In this document: positions 1 to 11,029 of the stretch, piece by piece
Layout: every line of letters starts with the position of its first letter
How positions within the stretch are numbered: position 1 is the stretch's first letter
Source: Candidatus Kryptonium thompsonii
GTDB lineage: Bacteria; Bacteroidota; Ignavibacteria; Kryptoniales; Kryptoniaceae
Reading direction: 5' to 3'
Assembly (NCBI GenBank): GCA_001442925.1
Contig: LDXX01000001.1
Coordinates: 124,001-188,000 of the forward strand
DNA length: 64,000 bases
Position numbers and translations under genes: made by a program
Notes under the pieces: model-generated
The model's input: only the letters and a program-made list of their open reading frames with translations
Database searches by the model: none
What the model was told of the DNA's origin: nothing

Positions 1-1
1 T

Positions 2-706
2 CACGCTGGTGCTGAAAACGAATGCAAAGTCAATATAAAGTGGATAAAGGCTGAGGATATTGAAAAATACGGTGCGGAGAAATTTCTAAAAGATGTTCAT
101 GGGCTTTTGATCCCTGGAGGTTTTGGGGAGAGAGGAGTTGAAGGTAAAATTAAGGCAATTCAATTTGCCCGTGAAAATGAAATTCCATTCTTTGGTATTT
201 GCCTTGGCATGCAATGCGCTGTGATTGAATTTGCGAGAAATGTGTGTGGTTTAAAGGATGCAAATAGCACGGAGTTTAATCCAGCAACTCCATATCCTGT
301 GATCGACCTTTTACCTGAGCAAATGGGGATTCAAATGAAGGGTGGAAGTATGAGGCTTGGTCTATATCCAGCGGTTTTAAAACCGGGCACAAAAGCATAT
401 GCAGCTTACGGAACTGATAGAATAAACGAAAGGCATAGGCACAGATATGAACTTAACAATAAATTTAGGGAAATTCTTGAGGCAAACGGGATGATTTTCA
501 GCGGTCTTTCACCAGACGGTTCACTTGTTGAGATAATCGAAATTCCAAACCATCCATGGTTTGTCGGGGTTCAATTCCATCCCGAACTCAAATCAAGGGC
601 GACAAAACCCCATCCGCTCTTTCGAGATTTTGTAAGGTCTGCTCTTGAATTCAAAAGGAAAAAAGCAAAAACTTTTGAAGAAACAAATGTAAATGCCAAA
701 GTTTAG
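2..706 (+). CDS. pyrG: CTP synthase, C-terminal part (5' end outside window)
   Basis: Makes CTP from UTP, ATP and glutamine. Only the C-terminal class I glutamine amidotransferase half is present. The reading frame is open from base 2, so the gene starts upstream of the window and roughly the first 300 residues (the synthetase domain) are missing. The oxyanion-hole glycines (IPGGFG), the nucleophile elbow GICLGMQ with its catalytic Cys, and the FHPE motif carrying the catalytic His are all visible, in the order expected for the family. The stop codon lies inside glnE, which overlaps by 14 bases, so the two are probably cotranscribed and translationally coupled. No damage is seen in the visible part. 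Confidence 0.95.
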   Translation, partial: HAGAENECKVNIKWIKAEDIEKYGAEKFLKDVHGLLIPGGFGERGVEGKIKAIQFARENEIPFFGICLGMQCAVIEFARNVCGLKDANSTEFNPATPYPVIDLLPEQMGIQMKGGSMRLGLYPAVLKPGTKAYAAYGTDRINERHRHRYELNNKFREILEANGMIFSGLSPDGSLVEIIEIPNHPWFVGVQFHPELKSRATKPHPLFRDFVRSALEFKRKKAKTFEETNVNAKV

Positions 707-3698
707 CTTTGATGCAAAAACAAAGCAAACTTTAAGAAAAATCTTCAGGTCAAATGAAAAGTCAATTGAGAATTTTGAAAATCTTGTTAATAACTTTATA
801 GATTCGACCGCAAGATTTGACCTTATAGATAAATTTATCGAAAACTTTATCTCCTCCCTTACCTTCTCACCAAATCCAGAGCAAAGTTTAAATAACTTCA
901 TTCGTTTCATCGAGAACTCGTTTAGCAAATCATCCCTTTATAAAGAGTTTGCCCTTCACCAGCAAATGTTGAAAATCTTGCTCACAACCTTTGGATACTC
1001 CCAATACTTTGCAGATATACTTGTGCGCGACCCCGAACTATTCCACTGGCTCACATCAACAAATGCCCTCGACAAAAAGCTATCAAGAGAAGATTATTTA
1101 AACGAGGGGAAAAATTCAATCTCATATTTTCAAAGCGTTAAAAATAAACTTAATGCATTAAGGCGATTTAAACGAAGGGAGATTTTGAGAATTGGCTTAC
1201 GCGATATCCTCGGCATCGCCAATTTTGAAGAAACCGTCACATCTTTATCTGATCTTGCTGAAGCGATAGTTGAAATTTGTCTTCAACTTGCGATTGAAGA
1301 AACAAGAAAAAAATTTTCATCCTTTCCTGAAACTGAATTTTGCATAATTGCCCTTGGTAAACTTGGGGGAAAAGAATTAAACTACAGCTCGGATATAGAC
1401 CTGATCTTTATTTACAATCGAGATGGGGAGCTAAAGATTAATGGTGAAGTTATCTCTTATTACGAAATATTCAATCGTCTCGTCTCCACTCTCATAAATT
1501 TTCTCTCAGAGAAAACCGAGGAAGGTTCTCTTTATAGAGCCGATTTCAGGTTAAGACCCGAGGGGAGCGCAGGTTCACTGGCTCGTTCTTTACTTGGTTA
1601 TTTAACATATTATGAAGTTTACGGGAAGATATGGGAAAGACAAATGCTGATCAAAGCGAGGCCCATCGCTGGTGATTTAAACTTCGGCTGGAAATTTTTA
1701 AACATGCTTGATTCATTTATTTACCCAAGTTCGTTCTTGGATAACCCGATCCGTGAAATTGCTAAGATAAAAGCCAAACTTGAAGCGATCTCAACAAGTG
1801 AATACGATATCAAACTGCGACGGGGTGGAATAAGGGATATTGAGTTTATAGTTCAAACTCTCCAGCTTTTAAATGCTGGAACTTTACCTGAGCTGAAAAC
1901 ACAAAATACATTAAACGCAATTGAAAGACTTTCAAACTACGGATTGCTGACAAAAAGCGAGGCAAAAATACTAACCGAAAATTACATCTATTTCCGAAGA
2001 ATTGAACATATACTTCAAATGTCGCATAACCTTCAAACCCATACAATTCCTCTCGAAACCAACATTTTGACGATGCTCGCAAAAGCGATGAAAAACTACG
2101 AAAAAAAGGACAAAACAATTTCATTCCCCACCCCATCTATCCCCGAGTGGAAAACTTTTAAACATGAGCTTGACGAGAGATTTGAAAGCGTAAGAAAAAT
2201 TTATGAGCGAATCTTTGGAGTTGAAGCAAAGCCAGAACTTTTCATCTCGGACATAATCGATGATGAGATCGCAAAGGGGAGACTTAAAAAATTTTTTTAC
2301 GATATGAACTTCAGAGATGTTGATAAAGCGATGAGAAATATTAAGTTTCTATCAAAGGGGAAACTTATCACTGGGGAAATAATTTTCAGCACGGCAGAGG
2401 AAAATTCCTTCGCAAAGGTTTCTTCAATTATCCTGAACGAAATATCAAAAACCATAATCCCAGATATCACACTTGACAATTTCAGAAAAATCGCCGAAGG
2501 TTTCAGATATTCAAAGTCATTTTACGATTTGCTCTTAAACGATTCATTTAGAAAAATCATACTTAACATTTCTCAATTCAGCCCAAGATTTTCAAACTTG
2601 CTTTCGTTTAAAACCCATCTTCTTGACATTTTGCTATCTGAAAACAATTTGAGCAAAGATAAAAAAACGAGTGAAGTTTTTGAATTTTTTAAACATCTCG
2701 ATGTTTTTAACCTTCACGATTTCAAATTCTTGAACGAGATAAGATTGCTTGTTTTGAACCTTGATGGTTTGATCGATTTTCAGCGTCTTTCAAAAGAGTT
2801 AACAGAGCAAGCCGAGTTGGTGTTAAATAAATTTTTCTTCGAAAATTTTGATGCTGACGAAAGGCAAAGGATTGCAATATTTGGGCTTGGAAAATTTGGA
2901 TCCGAGGAAATGAATTTCGATTCGGATGTTGATGTGATGTTTATAACCGATGAAAGAAGAGCGGAGAAATATCAAATTTTGACAGCGAAATGTGAAAATT
3001 TAGTAAGTCAGATGACAACCATTGAAATTGAAAAACTTTATGAGGTTGATGTTCGGCTTCGCCCCGAGGGAAGAAATGCGCCTATACTTGTGAATTTTGA
3101 ATATTTTGACTCATATCTTAAAAATCGAGCGGAGTTCTGGGAAATTCAAGCATTTACAAGGACAAGATTTATCGCGGGCAATCCGCAAATTGCGGAAAAA
3201 ATCCTTGGGTTAATTCACGACAGAATTTTAAAAATTGAATTCACAAAATCACTTGAACAATACATATTCCAAATGCGCGAGAAAATGGAGCAAAACATAA
3301 AATATGGTGGGATGGACATAAAATTAAGTTCGGGAGGTTTGACAGATATTGAGTTTATCGCACAGATATTACAAATGAAGCACTTGAAAAAATTTGGAAA
3401 AATAGAAAGAAGCACAGTAAAAGCGCTGGAGAACTTAACTAAATATGGCTTTTTAAAAGAAAGTGAACGCAAAACTTTAATTGCAAATTATGAATTTTAC
3501 AGGGAGATTGAAAAGTTTACACGCGTTTCGTTAGGATCAAAATCAAATCTCATCCCCGACGAACCAGAAAAACTTGAATACCTTTCGCTATGCCTTGGGT
3601 ATAGATTTCCTGATGAATTCGTTGACTCAATAAAGAGTAGGATGAAAAGAACAAGGGAGATCTTTCAGACTGTCATTGAACGAATCACTCACCAATGA
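693..3698 (+). CDS. glnE: Bifunctional glutamine-synthetase adenylyltransferase/deadenylase GlnE
   Basis: Covalently controls glutamine synthetase by adding and removing AMP in response to nitrogen status. At 1001 aa it is slightly longer than the approximately 950 aa enterobacterial enzyme. The two nucleotidyltransferase domains each show the G-G/S-x9-D-x-D signature: [16 protein letters not shown] near residue 220 and [16 protein letters not shown] near residue 731. Each is followed by a helical GlnD/GlnE-type domain (IEFIVQTLQ and IEFIAQILQ). Both active sites look intact, so both activities are expected. The ATG overlaps the end of pyrG. The 3' end overlaps the convergent yjbQ-like gene by 14 bases, leaving no room for a terminator. 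No PII or glnA gene is in the window. Confidence 0.95.
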   Translation: MPKFSFDAKTKQTLRKIFRSNEKSIENFENLVNNFIDSTARFDLIDKFIENFISSLTFSPNPEQSLNNFIRFIENSFSKSSLYKEFALHQQMLKILLTTFGYSQYFADILVRDPELFHWLTSTNALDKKLSREDYLNEGKNSISYFQSVKNKLNALRRFKRREILRIGLRDILGIANFEETVTSLSDLAEAIVEICLQLAIEETRKKFSSFPETEFCIIALGKLGGKELNYSSDIDLIFIYNRDGELKINGEVISYYEIFNRLVSTLINFLSEKTEEGSLYRADFRLRPEGSAGSLARSLLGYLTYYEVYGKIWERQMLIKARPIAGDLNFGWKFLNMLDSFIYPSSFLDNPIREIAKIKAKLEAISTSEYDIKLRRGGIRDIEFIVQTLQLLNAGTLPELKTQNTLNAIERLSNYGLLTKSEAKILTENYIYFRRIEHILQMSHNLQTHTIPLETNILTMLAKAMKNYEKKDKTISFPTPSIPEWKTFKHELDERFESVRKIYERIFGVEAKPELFISDIIDDEIAKGRLKKFFYDMNFRDVDKAMRNIKFLSKGKLITGEIIFSTAEENSFAKVSSIILNEISKTIIPDITLDNFRKIAEGFRYSKSFYDLLLNDSFRKIILNISQFSPRFSNLLSFKTHLLDILLSENNLSKDKKTSEVFEFFKHLDVFNLHDFKFLNEIRLLVLNLDGLIDFQRLSKELTEQAELVLNKFFFENFDADERQRIAIFGLGKFGSEEMNFDSDVDVMFITDERRAEKYQILTAKCENLVSQMTTIEIEKLYEVDVRLRPEGRNAPILVNFEYFDSYLKNRAEFWEIQAFTRTRFIAGNPQIAEKILGLIHDRILKIEFTKSLEQYIFQMREKMEQNIKYGGMDIKLSSGGLTDIEFIAQILQMKHLKKFGKIERSTVKALENLTKYGFLKESERKTLIANYEFYREIEKFTRVSLGSKSNLIPDEPEKLEYLSLCLGYRFPDEFVDSIKSRMKRTREIFQTVIERITHQ

Positions 3699-4098
3699 TT
3701 TTAATTATAACCCTTTTCTTTCTCTGGCCATCAAATTCAGCGTAAAAAACCTGTTGCCATGGTCCAAAATCAAGTCGTCCATCCGTGACAGGGATTATGA
3801 CCTCGTGATGAATAAGTAAACTTTTGAGATGCGCATCTGCGTTTGTTTCGCCCGTTCTATGATGCTTATAATTTGGGTTAAATGGGGCAAGTTTTTCAAG
3901 CCACTCAGTTAAATCTTCGATCAGTCCATCCTCATCATCGTTCACAAATACGCCAGCGGTGACATGCATAGCTGAAACAAGGCAAAACCCTTCCTTTATA
4001 CCGCTTTTTTTCAAAGCCTCATTTACTTTATCGGTGATATTAATTATCTCACGCTTATTCTTGGTGTTAAAAGTTAGATATTCCGTGTAAGATTTCAT
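3685..4098 (-). CDS. YjbQ/UPF0047 family protein
   Basis: A 137-residue protein of the YjbQ (UPF0047) family, close to the family's usual length. Conserved pieces seen are [15 protein letters not shown], the [13 protein letters not shown] segment, and the C-terminal [20 protein letters not shown]. Family members are annotated as secondary thiamine-phosphate synthase enzymes because some complement thiamine-phosphate synthase defects. The true in vivo role is unclear. It is the last gene of a long minus-strand run, 20 bases after the GH13 lipoprotein, with no functional link to it that I can see. Its stop lies inside the convergent glnE. Confidence 0.9.
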   Translation of the reverse strand: MKSYTEYLTFNTKNKREIINITDKVNEALKKSGIKEGFCLVSAMHVTAGVFVNDDEDGLIEDLTEWLEKLAPFNPNYKHHRTGETNADAHLKSLLIHHEVIIPVTDGRLDFGPWQQVFYAEFDGQRKKRVIIKIIGE

Positions 4099-4118
4099 CT
4101 TTGTCCATTAGATTTGTT

Positions 4119-5957
4119 TTAAAAAACTGATATAAGTTTAAAAGTGAAAGGTTCAAGTTTAAAATTAACAAAATCTTCAACCTTAGCTTCGCCAATTTTA
4201 TCTTCAAAGACATCGTAAAATTTAACTTTTCCATTCTTAATTTTCTTCTTCAAAACCTCATCAATTTGCAACTTCGTCGTCACTCCCCAAGTTGAAAGAT
4301 TCGCAATCGAGAGAACCGTTTCATCTTTATATTTTCTCCAGAAAGCATAAACCTTGTCATCGTTAAGCGTTTTTGCCTTTATCATCTCACCTCTCCTCAA
4401 CGCAAGCGAATTTTTTCTAAAGTTAAACAATTTTTTGTAAAATGAGTAAAATTTCATTCCCCTCTTGCTTACGCTGTCCCTTGACATCACCTGTTTCTCG
4501 AACAACGAAAGGTTTGTGGTATCTCCATATTCCTGTCCGTTATAAATGAGTGGAACACCTGGAATTGTATTAACTATAAAAGCTGAAACAAGCGCTCCAT
4601 CCTCACCAAAAAATTTAACAGCTCGCGGTTTATCATGGTTTTCATTAAAGCGCAATCTCAAAGAACCTTTTGGAAATTTATACTTCTCACTTTCAAGAAC
4701 ATTATCAAGGACAGATGGAAGATGTCCATTTCTTATTATCCTTGCCAGTGCATCATAAACATTCCAACTATAAGTTAGGTCGAATGCTTCCAAATGTTGT
4801 TCGGGCAAACTACCCTCAGCAAGCATCATCACAGGCTTAATTTTGTCAAGTTCTTTTCTTACTTCATTCCAAAAATCAATCGGAACAAGTTCAGCAACAT
4901 CACACCTATAGCCATCGATGTCAAATTCTTTTACCCAGTATTTCATCATCTCAATCATATATTTTCTCAACTCAGGGTTATCGTAATTTAAATCCGCCAC
5001 ATCCGTCCAATCAGAATTTGGTGAAATGATCTCATTTTTATCGTTCTTAACATACCATTCAGGATGTTCAATGATCAACTTGTTGTCCCATGCAGTATGA
5101 TTTATAACAAGGTCAATTATAACCTTGATCCCATTTTCATGTGCAGTTTTGACCAGCGATTTAAAATCTTCCGCTGTGCCGTATTCGGGATTGATACCAT
5201 AATAATCTTTCACTGAATATGGGCTTCCAAGCGTCCCTTTTCTTTTGACCTCACCGATGGGATGAATTGGCATCAACCAAATCACATTTACCCCAAGTTC
5301 TTTAAGTCGTGGAATTTCACGCTCTATCTCTTTAAATGTTCCTTTTTCAGAAAAAGCTCTTGGAAAAATCTCGTAAATAATTGCATCTTTAACCCATTCT
5401 TCGCTTTTTCTTGCGTTTTTATAGTAAAATTCCCCTTTCAAAAGATCCTCAATTTCAGAATATTCAACTATTGCCACTGGTTTATAAATCCCACCAGGTC
5501 CACCATGGTCAATCACCATAACAACAAGTTCATTCAATCCCTGTTTTAAAAATTTTGTCACATCAAAATAAAACTCATCGCTATATCCACGATGTTCGCC
5601 GACAAATTCACCATTTAACCAAACCCCGCAGTCATCATCAACCCCGCCGAAAAAAATCGCATATTTTTTTCGCTTGTCAATTCGCTCAATCTCAAAACTT
5701 TTATAATACCACGCAATCCCATCATAACTTGAAAAGTTTGAGTACCTATCCCAGAAATCTGGAACCTCCACGCTCGCCCAATCGCTTCGATCAAAGTTAG
5801 AAGAATACCAAAATTGTGAAAGTCCAACATCATCAGGGTCAATTTTAAACTTCCATTCGCCTTTGAGCTCAACCATTGTTTTAATGCCAGTAGTATATTT
5901 TGAAACGGAGCAGGAAAGTAGAAAGGGTAAAAGTAAGATTAATAGACGAACGATCAC
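4119..5957 (-). CDS. Lipoprotein GH13 alpha-amylase-family enzyme with N-terminal beta-sandwich
   Basis: Probable membrane-anchored glycoside hydrolase acting on alpha-glucans. The N-terminus is a lipoprotein signal ending in LLSC (Cys16). Residues about 25-165 look like the jelly-roll sugar-binding domain found at the start of GH2 enzymes (GEWKFKIDPDDVG, VWLNGEFVGEHRG). The TIM barrel then shows the GH13 regions in order: DLVINHT near 284, DGYRCDVAE near 350 (nucleophile Asp), MLAEGS near 380 (acid/base Glu) and NENHDKPR near 439 (transition-state Asp). The C-terminus is a beta domain. Translation starts at a GTG that overlaps the stop of the upstream LamG gene (GTGA), implying coupling. Exact substrate specificity (amylase, neopullulanase or similar) cannot be read from sequence. 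Confidence 0.9.
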   Translation of the reverse strand: MIVRLLILLLPFLLSCSVSKYTTGIKTMVELKGEWKFKIDPDDVGLSQFWYSSNFDRSDWASVEVPDFWDRYSNFSSYDGIAWYYKSFEIERIDKRKKYAIFFGGVDDDCGVWLNGEFVGEHRGYSDEFYFDVTKFLKQGLNELVVMVIDHGGPGGIYKPVAIVEYSEIEDLLKGEFYYKNARKSEEWVKDAIIYEIFPRAFSEKGTFKEIEREIPRLKELGVNVIWLMPIHPIGEVKRKGTLGSPYSVKDYYGINPEYGTAEDFKSLVKTAHENGIKVIIDLVINHTAWDNKLIIEHPEWYVKNDKNEIISPNSDWTDVADLNYDNPELRKYMIEMMKYWVKEFDIDGYRCDVAELVPIDFWNEVRKELDKIKPVMMLAEGSLPEQHLEAFDLTYSWNVYDALARIIRNGHLPSVLDNVLESEKYKFPKGSLRLRFNENHDKPRAVKFFGEDGALVSAFIVNTIPGVPLIYNGQEYGDTTNLSLFEKQVMSRDSVSKRGMKFYSFYKKLFNFRKNSLALRRGEMIKAKTLNDDKVYAFWRKYKDETVLSIANLSTWGVTTKLQIDEVLKKKIKNGKVKFYDVFEDKIGEAKVEDFVNFKLEPFTFKLISVF

Positions 5958-7672
5958 TTTATAACTACCATTTTTCTTATCTCATATCCTTTTTGAGTTT
6001 GAAGCTTGTAAAGATAAATTCCGCTTGTAATCTCATCCACTTTTATATTCCCAAGATTGAACGAAACTTCATGCTTTCCTGCATTTTGAAATCCATCTAC
6101 TAAAACTGCGATCTCACGCCCAACGATGTCATAAACGGTAAGTTTAACATAAGTATCGCTGAATAGAGTATAAATTATCTTTGTTTCAGAATTAAATGGG
6201 TTGGGGAAATTGCCAATAATTTCAAAGTCTTTTTTCAAACCAACCCCAACTTTAATCTCATCCGAAAACTCAAAACTTCCATCTTTGTTAATTCGCTTAA
6301 CCCTATAAAAGTAAACTACATTGTCTTCAACATCTACATCAACAAATGTATATTTATTGAAATCAGATGCTAAGATTTGGTAAACTGGCTGGAACTGCCC
6401 ATCTTTGATTTTTCTTTCAAGGACAAACCTACTTACAAATTCAGGATCTTCCACTTCCCAACTTATATTAATTTTACCCTCTTTTAATTCCGCATTAACT
6501 TTTACCCCCGAAGAATAAATCGGTGCCGATGATGGGACGAATTTAACAGCGTTCGTTTCAATATTGCTTACATTTCCAATTACGTTTACTTCTTCATTTT
6601 CAAACTTCAGAAGGAAAAGCACATTGGTATCAACTTTAACGAAATAACGCCAGAGACGCTCCACCAACTCAGGTTTAACATTTTTGAAAAAAACAATCTC
6701 ATCAATCAATCCTTTTTCAATTTTTACACTTGGACGATTTATTTCGAACTGCGATAAATTTGGTATAAAAATCTCATCAATCTTATCACCATCGACATAA
6801 AGCTTTAAAATATCACCAGGCTGATTTGCGGTTATCACAATGCAATGCCATTCCCCATCGCTTACAAATTTTGGAAATGTTATCTCATACTTTCCAATCG
6901 AACTGTTCATTGCGACAAAAATGCTACCAAATTTTAACCCAACGCTTGCAAAACTTTTATCAAAAGTTGATTCCAAAGTAATTATCTTGCCCATCATCGA
7001 TGTTGTCTTCAGCCAGAACAAAAGTGTAAAGCCTTCCTTGCCAGTAAATTTATCGTTCAAGTTAAACTTGATAAATCCATCTTTTTCAAATTTAGCGCAT
7101 AAGCCCGCTGTTTTATCCGAATAGTTTTTAACCTTAATGTTAACTTTATGCCCTTCGGCTTCCATTGGTTCAAAAATTAAAGAATCAGAAGAAATTTTTA
7201 TAGGTAAAAAATTCAGCCTGATTTCATCGGATGATTTTGTGCTCATCACAAAAGCATAACTTCTTAGAACAGACGAATGCTTGAGCGTGTCTAAAAAGAT
7301 AAATATTTTTTGAACGGGAAAGTTTTTCTGTAAATACTCGTTTAATGCAAACGGGGGATTTGCTTTAAGGGGTTCAATATTTATAGAACTGTCCTCAAAA
7401 ATGAAAGACTCAGATAGATTAACTTCACCTTCACTCGAAGCAATGATTAAAATTGTATCTTCAGGTTCTGCGTAAACGTTTAACTTCACAGCAAATTTTT
7501 CGCCCTTTACAACTTCGTCTGGATATTGAATCAGGGAAATCTTTTGAGCGAATAGCGGGGAAATAATCAATGTCAAAATAAGAAACGAAGTCAAGAGAGC
7601 CTTAAAGTTCAAATCATTATGCATTGAATCTTTATCATCGTCCATAACGATGCAGAAAAATTTTGTTTTCAC
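5954..7672 (-). CDS. Secreted LamG-domain protein with T9SS type A sorting domain
   Basis: Predicted T9SS cargo, probably cell-surface attached. The middle (about residues 195-345) resembles a LamG/concanavalin-A-like lectin domain ([36 protein letters not shown]). A fibronectin-III-like segment follows. The last 85 residues form a sorting domain starting at [16 protein letters not shown] and ending in RKMVVIK. The open frame begins at a GTG overlapping the nuoI stop, but the hydrophobic signal peptide ([18 protein letters not shown]) starts more naturally from the ATG at 7624, which I think is the likelier start. Coupling to the following GH13 lipoprotein suggests the two act together on surface carbohydrate. 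That is inference from position. Confidence 0.85.
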   Translation of the reverse strand: MKTKFFCIVMDDDKDSMHNDLNFKALLTSFLILTLIISPLFAQKISLIQYPDEVVKGEKFAVKLNVYAEPEDTILIIASSEGEVNLSESFIFEDSSINIEPLKANPPFALNEYLQKNFPVQKIFIFLDTLKHSSVLRSYAFVMSTKSSDEIRLNFLPIKISSDSLIFEPMEAEGHKVNIKVKNYSDKTAGLCAKFEKDGFIKFNLNDKFTGKEGFTLLFWLKTTSMMGKIITLESTFDKSFASVGLKFGSIFVAMNSSIGKYEITFPKFVSDGEWHCIVITANQPGDILKLYVDGDKIDEIFIPNLSQFEINRPSVKIEKGLIDEIVFFKNVKPELVERLWRYFVKVDTNVLFLLKFENEEVNVIGNVSNIETNAVKFVPSSAPIYSSGVKVNAELKEGKINISWEVEDPEFVSRFVLERKIKDGQFQPVYQILASDFNKYTFVDVDVEDNVVYFYRVKRINKDGSFEFSDEIKVGVGLKKDFEIIGNFPNPFNSETKIIYTLFSDTYVKLTVYDIVGREIAVLVDGFQNAGKHEVSFNLGNIKVDEITSGIYLYKLQTQKGYEIRKMVVIK

Positions 7673-8205
7673 CTCATCTTTCTCAAAAACTCAAGTCGAT
7701 CTTTCAATTGTGATGCGGGGACAAGAAGTTTATCCTTACCAAAAATTGCTTCTTCTCTACTTGTAAAGACAAGTTCATATTCCTTGCTCATGACGATCGC
7801 CTCTTCAGGACAAACCTCTTCACATAGCCCGCAGTAGATGCAACGAAGCATGTTTATTTCAAACTTTTTCGGATATCTCTCTTTATCAAGCCCAGTTTCA
7901 TCAGCCACTACTTCAATTGCAAGTGCAGGACAAACCCTTGCACAAAGCCCGCAAGCCACGCACCTTTCAACACCTGTTTCATCATCTACAACAAGCACAG
8001 GTCTTCCACGAAACGAAGCTGGGGGTTGCCATTTTACATCAGGATATTCAAATGTAAACTTCGGCTTAAATATCTGACGGAATGTGATGCTTAAACCTTT
8101 GAAAATTTCTGGAAGATAAAGTCTTTCAAGAAGGTTTAGATTTGACTTCCGTTTTATTTCCCTTGTCTTTGGTCTTCCATTTATTTTAATTTCACTCATT
8201 CTCAA
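7669..8205 (-). CDS. nuoI: NADH-quinone oxidoreductase subunit I
   Basis: Peripheral-arm subunit of complex I carrying two [4Fe-4S] clusters (N6a and N6b). Cluster ligands are plain: CVACGLC plus C92, and CIYCGLC plus C132, each followed by Pro. The 178 aa length is normal for the family. It sits directly after nuoH and nuoG in reading order, so it is part of a G-H-I segment. The other complex I genes are not in the window. The stop overlaps the start of the LamG/T9SS gene, an odd partner for a respiratory subunit. Confidence 0.95.
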   Translation of the reverse strand: MRMSEIKINGRPKTREIKRKSNLNLLERLYLPEIFKGLSITFRQIFKPKFTFEYPDVKWQPPASFRGRPVLVVDDETGVERCVACGLCARVCPALAIEVVADETGLDKERYPKKFEINMLRCIYCGLCEEVCPEEAIVMSKEYELVFTSREEAIFGKDKLLVPASQLKDRLEFLRKMR

Positions 8206-8220
8206 ACCAAATTTTTATTT

Positions 8221-9237
8221 TTAAAGAATGATCTTAACAAGTCCAGTCACAAGAACATTTAAAAGCGCAAGTGGCAACAAAACTTGCCATCCCAACCGCA
8301 TAAGTTGATCATATCTGAACCTTGGCAATGTCCATCTGACAAGCATGAAAAGAAAGATTATCACAAAAGCCTTCACAAAAAATACGATCACTTGCAAAAT
8401 ACCCGCAAGATTTGGATTCATGCCACGGTAAATATCAAAAAACGGGAAATACCATCCACCAAGATAAAACGCCGTTACCAACAAACTTGCTGTTATTATG
8501 TTCGTATATTCTGCAAGATAAAAAGCACCAAACTTCATCCCAGAATACTCTGTGTGATAACCTGCAACAAGTTCAGGTTCCGCCTCAGGTAAATCAAAAG
8601 GTAGTCTATTTGTTTCAGCAAAAGCAGAGACAAGAAAAATTATAAATCCAACAGGTTGATAGAAAATATTCCAAACATTTGCCTGCGAACGTATGATTTC
8701 ATCAATTTGAATTGACCCAGCAACAAGGACAACTCCAACAAGTGAAAGTCCAAGCGATAACTCATAACTTATCATTTGCGCTGAAGCCCTTAAAGCACCA
8801 AGAAGCGAATATTTGTTATTTGATGCCCACCCACTCAAAGTTACACCGTAAACACCAATTGAGCTCAATGCGAGTATATAAAGAAAACCAACGTTTACAT
8901 CAGCAAGTATAAGTTTAATTTCCCTTCCTCCAATTACCAAACTTTCTCCAAGTGGCAAAACAGCAAAAACACTATAAGCAACAAAAAGTGAAATTATCGG
9001 TGCAATTGTGTGTAAAGTTCTGTCCGCATTTGCTGGTATTATCTCCTCCTTGAAGATAATTTTTATAACATCAGCAATCGGTTGAAATAGTCCGAAAGGT
9101 CCAACTCTATTTGGACCGAGACGATCTTGAATAAACGCTGAGATTCTTCTCTCAACATACGTCAAAGCAGCAGAAGCAGTTAAAAAAAGAATTATGAAAA
9201 TCGCTGATTTCACAATTATAATTAAAAGTGTTTCCAT
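8221..9237 (-). CDS. nuoH: NADH-quinone oxidoreductase subunit H
   Basis: Membrane subunit of complex I at the junction with the peripheral arm, forming much of the quinone-binding chamber. The 338-residue protein has about eight hydrophobic segments. It carries the hallmark loops RLGPNRVGPFGLFQPIAD and AETNRLPFDLPEAEPELVAG, whose acidic residues are conserved in the family. The length is typical (E. coli 325). It lies 15 bases upstream of nuoI and 35 bases downstream of nuoG on the minus strand, so it is cotranscribed with both. Confidence 0.96.
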   Translation of the reverse strand: METLLIIIVKSAIFIILFLTASAALTYVERRISAFIQDRLGPNRVGPFGLFQPIADVIKIIFKEEIIPANADRTLHTIAPIISLFVAYSVFAVLPLGESLVIGGREIKLILADVNVGFLYILALSSIGVYGVTLSGWASNNKYSLLGALRASAQMISYELSLGLSLVGVVLVAGSIQIDEIIRSQANVWNIFYQPVGFIIFLVSAFAETNRLPFDLPEAEPELVAGYHTEYSGMKFGAFYLAEYTNIITASLLVTAFYLGGWYFPFFDIYRGMNPNLAGILQVIVFFVKAFVIIFLFMLVRWTLPRFRYDQLMRLGWQVLLPLALLNVLVTGLVKIIL

Positions 9238-9272
9238 GTGCTTTGAAACTTTAATTTTTGTTGATGTTAACT

Positions 9273-11006
9273 TTAAATTTCAACAGATGTAACTTTCTTA
9301 CTTGCCAAATTTATCATCGCACCCTCATCACCAATTGACTCATAAGTTAAACCTTTGAACTCGCGAACAGTCTGAGAGAGATCATTAAACACATCTTCGA
9401 CTTTCTCATAATTAAATTTCACTCCAAGATTACTTGCAATTTGCGAAATTACCCACCATGATGGCTTAACATTTCTTCTTTCCCCACTTGACCATCTATC
9501 AAATTGAGTCCCAAATTTAAACAATCGAGATAGCGCAAGCTTAGATTTATCAATTTCTCCCGTATTTGGCCTTGCTTCGCCAAATTTTCTCGGCTTATAA
9601 ACCATATACGGTTCGACATCTTTTGGAAGAACCGCGATATTTAGCTTCTGAACCCGCCCTTCAAAGTTGGTAAAAGTTCCTTCCTTCTCAGCAAATGATG
9701 CGCTCGCAAAAACAACAGTTGCCTTTTCAACGGTTTTATTCCAATTGGTTGCATGGACAATTACATCTACCCCATCAAGCAAATTGTAAATCTCATCATT
9801 TAAAACAATGTCATCATCCATCACATAGATAACTTTAAACTTTTTCGTCCTTAAACCTTCAACTATCGATTCGAAACCAAATCCATCACTTGCCCCGATG
9901 CCGACGAGCCTCGCTCCAGTTGAATTGGGAGTTTTATCCGCTCTGATCAGAAAATCATCTTCATCACCATCCTTCACATGGCTCAAAAAATCAATGTATT
10001 TTGCCTTGAGAACAGACTTAGCAAATTTTCGCAAAGCGAAGTTATCTTCATTCGTCGCATAAGCAGAACCAATAACCGCAACTTCATCTGGTTTGACATC
10101 TTTCAACAGAGAAACCGCCTTTTCAATCGCAACATCCCACTCAACTTCAACAAGTTCACCATTTTGGCGAACCATCGGCGATTTTATCCTATCATCCGAG
10201 TTCACAGGTTTATAAGTAAATCGTCCGTAATCACACATCCAATATCTGTTAACTTCCATATTTACCCTCGGAGTTATCCTCAAAATCTGGTTATTTCTAA
10301 CCCAAAGATATACATTACATCCTCTCGCACAACCTGGGCAGATACTGCTAACTGCAGTCATGTTCCAAGTTCTTTCTTTAAATCTGAAATCTTTTGATGT
10401 TAGAGCACCAACTGGGCAAATATCAATTATATTCATTGAGTAAGGATTATCAACTCGCTTCCCAGGGAAAGTGGTCAGAACTACTCTATCCCCTCTTTGA
10501 ATAAAGGTCAATTGTGGATCTTTTACAATCTCATCAAAAAATCTTATACATCTTGAACACATTATGCATCTTTCAACATCAAGAACGATATTCGGACCAA
10601 GTGGGACTCTCTTCGGCTTGTGAACTTTCTCCTCATCAAATCTGCTGTGTCCAGGTCCGTAAATATATGTATAATTCTGAAGTTTACATTCACCAGCCTC
10701 ATCACAAATTGGGCAATCAAGCGGATGATTGATAAGAATAAACTCAAGAACGGCTTGTCTTGCTTTTTTAACTTTCTCATTTTGCGTATAAACAACCATC
10801 CCATCCATCACTCGCGTTGCACAGGCGATCACAAGCTTTGGCATCTTTTCAACCTCAACCAAACACATTCTGCAATTTCCAGATATTGAGAGAGCAGGAT
10901 GATAACAAAAGTGTGGGATATCAATGCCAAGTGCTTCTGCCGCTTGAAGAATGGTTATTCCATCCTTTACTTCTGCTGTTTTACCATCTATTGTTATCTT
11001 CGCCAT
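9273..11006 (-). CDS. nuoG: NADH-quinone oxidoreductase subunit G (short form)
   Basis: Iron-sulfur subunit of complex I. In order: a plant-type [2Fe-2S] domain with Cys34, 45, 48 and 62; the His-ligated cluster motif H94-x3-C98-x2-C101-x5-C107; a [4Fe-4S] set at C147, C150, C153 and C197; then C223, C226, C230 and C258, the pattern of the N7 cluster present in only some bacterial NuoG. The molybdopterin-oxidoreductase-like part after about residue 260 is short and degenerate, giving 577 aa against 700-900 in many relatives. It is preceded by ald and followed by nuoH. Confidence 0.93.
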   Translation of the reverse strand: MAKITIDGKTAEVKDGITILQAAEALGIDIPHFCYHPALSISGNCRMCLVEVEKMPKLVIACATRVMDGMVVYTQNEKVKKARQAVLEFILINHPLDCPICDEAGECKLQNYTYIYGPGHSRFDEEKVHKPKRVPLGPNIVLDVERCIMCSRCIRFFDEIVKDPQLTFIQRGDRVVLTTFPGKRVDNPYSMNIIDICPVGALTSKDFRFKERTWNMTAVSSICPGCARGCNVYLWVRNNQILRITPRVNMEVNRYWMCDYGRFTYKPVNSDDRIKSPMVRQNGELVEVEWDVAIEKAVSLLKDVKPDEVAVIGSAYATNEDNFALRKFAKSVLKAKYIDFLSHVKDGDEDDFLIRADKTPNSTGARLVGIGASDGFGFESIVEGLRTKKFKVIYVMDDDIVLNDEIYNLLDGVDVIVHATNWNKTVEKATVVFASASFAEKEGTFTNFEGRVQKLNIAVLPKDVEPYMVYKPRKFGEARPNTGEIDKSKLALSRLFKFGTQFDRWSSGERRNVKPSWWVISQIASNLGVKFNYEKVEDVFNDLSQTVREFKGLTYESIGDEGAMINLASKKVTSVEI

Positions 11007-11029
11007 TTGATTTCCTAAATTTTATTTTG

